A stretch of DNA of 64,000 nt from Moniliophthora roreri (Eukaryota; Basidiomycota; Agaricomycetes; Agaricales; Marasmiaceae): assembly GCA_001466705.2 (NCBI GenBank), contig LATX02000200.1, positions 1,364,001 to 1,428,000 of the forward strand. Direction: 5' to 3'. The first letter of the stretch is position 1, and each line of letters begins with the position of its first letter. Positions 62,001-64,000 of the stretch are shown here, piece after piece. The position numbers and the translations under genes are program-made. The notes below the pieces were generated by a model. That model was not told the origin of the DNA, did not search any database, and saw only the letters and a list, made by a program, of their open reading frames with translations.

Positions 62001-62693
62001 GAGCCAACGTTGATGTGTGTATCCCCGTCTCTCGGTCACGAACAAAAAGCAGCCAAACGACTGTAACGGTCATGATGTTTATGTGCCTGTATCTTGTTTT
62101 TGTATCCGATCGATAGCACATTTTCGATTACGCTTTGAATCTATCTGGCCATGGGAGTGAACGTCGGAAACTGATGCAAAAGGTCCTTGGGCTCGTTCAA
62201 GCAATTCGTTCCAACCTAAGGCCTACCGAGCGGCCGCCGTAACAGTGTTTCCTTGCCAAGTGCTCAAATTCCAGTCGATACTGGCATGCTTACCGTCGTG
62301 ATTGAGGAGTTGGTTACAAGCATATGCTTGTTGCAGCACTCGATTTCATTACAAAAGGTCGACCGAAGCCTCCCAACTTTAGTCATGTTCGGAGGAAATA
62401 ATGTGGCAAGTGCTAGTACTGGAGTGCTAGTACTGGAACAAGCAGTACTGCTTGCTCCAGTAATATCGAGGATCATGGCGAAAGTAAAGGGAAATTTTGA
62501 TTCGAGCATATGCATACAGATATGAAGAGAAAGCCATGAAGTATGCATAAAAGTGGGCGGATAATGTGGGGCCTCCATTCCCAATGCATGAACAACAGCA
62601 AGACCCAGTATCAAGAACCAAACCGGATGATCCCCGACAACACCAATGACCTGCTGCCCTCAGCCAACAACCCATATGGTACAGACGAACAAT
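62001..62693. other. Intergenic stretch with small palindrome
   Basis: 693 bp between the ATPase relic and the RPS19 3' end. It contains the repeats at 62410-62462 (listed separately). No coding frame is supported. Confidence 0.35.
62410..62462. repeat. Direct repeat plus 32-bp near-perfect palindrome
   Basis: GTGCTAGTACTGGA occurs twice head to tail (about 62410-62438). It runs into a 32-bp palindrome at 62431-62462 centred on CAGTACTG, with one mismatched pair (GGAAC against GCTCC arms). The structure can form a cruciform or RNA hairpin. It may be a terminator, a protein site or a transposon end. Confidence 0.6.
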
Positions 62694-63282
62694 TTACTCC
62701 TCCTCCTCCTCCTGCTCCTCCTCATCATCCTCATCCTCCTCCTCCTTGGCTGCCTCAACAACGGCTGTTGCAATTCGGTCCAAATCACGCTGGCCATCTT
62801 GGCTTATTCTTCTGCCACCGTTGTCGGTCTGTTCGAGGACACCGATCTTCTCAAGACTTTGGCAGATTTTACGTTGAACAGCAGCAGAGCTGTCGGCGTG
62901 GTGTGAAGGTCTGTTTCCCCGTCTGTTTTTACCACCATGAAGTTTTGTGAGCGCACCGATACCAACGTCCTTGCGAAGGTATATGTGACGGGCAACAGCA
63001 GCTAGATCTAAAGTTTCAGTATTCACTGTCACGGTATACAATCTAATCGTTCGCACCGGCACGGACGTAGTACCAATCAGGGTCATAGGGTGCGAGCTCC
63101 TTGTAGTGTCCAGTCTTGACAATATCAACCCATGTAGGGACTTCGAGTTTTCCGGAACGCTTCAAGTGAGAAGCATATGCAGCAATGAAGGCTTCTGCGC
63201 TATAATGACCAGTCAGAAGACTTTTTTTCACGCAAAAAGCTGTGCTGGTCTAAACACACCTAACGTCGCGTACTCCCGGCAT
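62694..63282 (-). CDS. RPS19: 40S ribosomal protein S19 (eS19) with long acidic tail
   Basis: eS19 is part of the small-subunit head. Three exons (63282-63260, 63199-63057, 63001-62694) encode 157 residues. The start MPGVRDV joins [20 protein letters not shown], then [28 protein letters not shown], the RNA-binding block [40 protein letters not shown] and [20 protein letters not shown]. The acceptor at 63002 was chosen to give YVRAAAVARH; an acceptor 6 nt earlier would add two residues. The tail is an extra Glu/Asp run encoded by repeated TCC/CTC triplets on the plus strand (about 62697-62750). Human and yeast eS19 lack such a long acidic tail. Confidence 0.96.
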
Positions 63283-63865
63283 GTTGAGAACGGTGTCTTG
63301 AAGATTTTGAGGGCGGCGAGCGCTTTGGGGAACGATGAGCTAGGAACTATGCCGACGACGGGAGTGCAAACCTTATTTCGTGAGAAACTAGTAGAACTGC
63401 ATAGTCCTGAATGAGTGGCTTCGGCATTTCCCGTCGGGCCGACCTTTCAGCATCTCTTCCTCGAAATTCGCTGCCTCAGTCCATAACTTAAACTTACTAC
63501 TTAGTCAATGACCCTCCATCATTCTCACTACTAAATCATACACAGTCTTGGAAGCGAATGATTTTTCTCCGAGACCTCTCTAAACTGGAGTTGACATCCC
63601 CTGGGAATAGTTACATATCCTTATCTAGAGTCTGTTCAAAGCCCTGACCTGCCGAATCTGCGGGTTCTGGAGCGAGGTGGGACTCGGTATCGCCTAGACT
63701 ATTATTTCATTTGTACCGCTTTGTCTCCGGCATGGCGAGAGCCACATCTTATTCGAACGAGTCAGAGATCCGCATCAGCATGCTGGACTATTGTATTCAA
63801 CCATCAAGCAGGGGACGTCTTTAGTGCCGTCAGCCATGTTCAGTACAGAACGTCCTTAACCTCAG
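63283..63865. other. Upstream region of RPS19 and possible start of a right-edge gene
   Basis: 583 bp. The left part must contain the RPS19 promoter. The right part (from about 63,730) is open in the plus strand and may hold the 5' exon of the truncated gene. An ATG at 63732 starts a frame beginning MARATSYSNESEIR, but I could not join it to the next exon with certainty. Confidence 0.35.
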
Positions 63866-64000
63866 AGCCTGCCAGGAATCCGACATCGATCTCCTGCTCA
63901 AACTCTTCAACGATGTATCTGTTCAACGTACAATCTTAGTCGACTACGCCGTTCCGCGCGGTCCAAAATTCAAGGAGAAGCTGGAGAAAATGGCCTATGA
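63866..64000 (+). CDS. Truncated exon at right edge, unknown product
   Basis: After a good acceptor (CTTAACCTCAG, ending 63865) a frame runs open to the window end. It encodes ACQESDIDLLLKLFNDVSVQ, RTILVDYAVPRGPKFKEKLE and KMAYE. Composition and the splice site suggest real coding sequence. No family recognised. The gene continues beyond the window. Confidence 0.4.
   Translation, partial: SLPGIRHRSPAQTLQRCICSTYNLSRLRRSARSKIQGEAGENGL

Noticed and set aside
61761..62045. 94-codon minus-strand ORF
   Set aside because: It is the antisense of the P-type ATPase relic, which has clear family similarity on the plus strand.
62543..62950. 135-codon plus-strand ORF with a Pro run
   Set aside because: The Pro run is the antisense of the acidic tail of RPS19.

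Overview
This window is nuclear DNA of a filamentous basidiomycete, most likely an agaricomycete. Almost every gene is split by many short introns of about 45-70 nt with GT..AG ends. The products are fungal housekeeping proteins mixed with families typical of Agaricomycetes: a DUF6533-type membrane protein, leucine-rich F-box-like proteins, an RGS-transmembrane protein, and a casein-kinase-1-like protein with an added tail. No species can be named from the sequence alone. Exon structures were built by hand from reading frames, splice signals and remembered family conservation. Nothing was aligned or searched.

Layout. 1-8.3 kb: BUD22 (minus, cut by the window edge) diverges from tubulin-folding cofactor D (plus), followed by V-ATPase subunit B. 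8.3-10.6 kb is non-coding and carries paired CTGTGGCA motifs. 10.6-13.2 kb is a TCP11/SOK1-family regulator, followed by about 3 kb without a supportable gene. 16.2-19.1 kb is a divergent pair, a dienelactone hydrolase (minus) and an amidohydrolase (plus), sharing a 166-bp promoter. 19.5-26.8 kb holds two minus-strand genes: an RGS-transmembrane protein and a GRAM/PH sterol 3-beta-glucosyltransferase. 27.3-31.9 kb is a tandem duplication of a monocarboxylate-type MFS transporter. 32.7-35.3 kb has a DUF6533-like membrane protein with a doubtful splice junction and a metallo-beta-lactamase-fold hydrolase. 36.4-38.6 kb has DAHP synthase diverging from TIM9. 38.6-41.3 kb is gene-poor, with one uncertain secreted ORF and a 171-bp fold-back element. 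41.3-45.9 kb has PrxQ-type peroxiredoxin, nitronate monooxygenase and an acidic F-box-like protein. 46.8-52.3 kb has a delta-12-type fatty acid desaturase, an unrecognised gene and the CK1-like kinase. 53.0-57.6 kb has pyruvate decarboxylase and a single-exon F-box protein. 58.0-63.3 kb has mitochondrial HSP78, a decayed P-type ATPase fragment and RPS19. A truncated exon runs off the right edge.

How the genes relate. There is no biosynthetic cluster or defence system that I can defend. The shared promoters (BUD22/TBCD, hydrolase/amidohydrolase, DAHP synthase/TIM9, glucosyltransferase/transporter) are the only visible units of possible co-regulation. The observations most worth following are three introns best explained by GC..AG splicing, a 15-nt micro-exon, the duplicated tail module of the CK1-like protein, the fold-back element, the transporter duplication and the ATPase relic.
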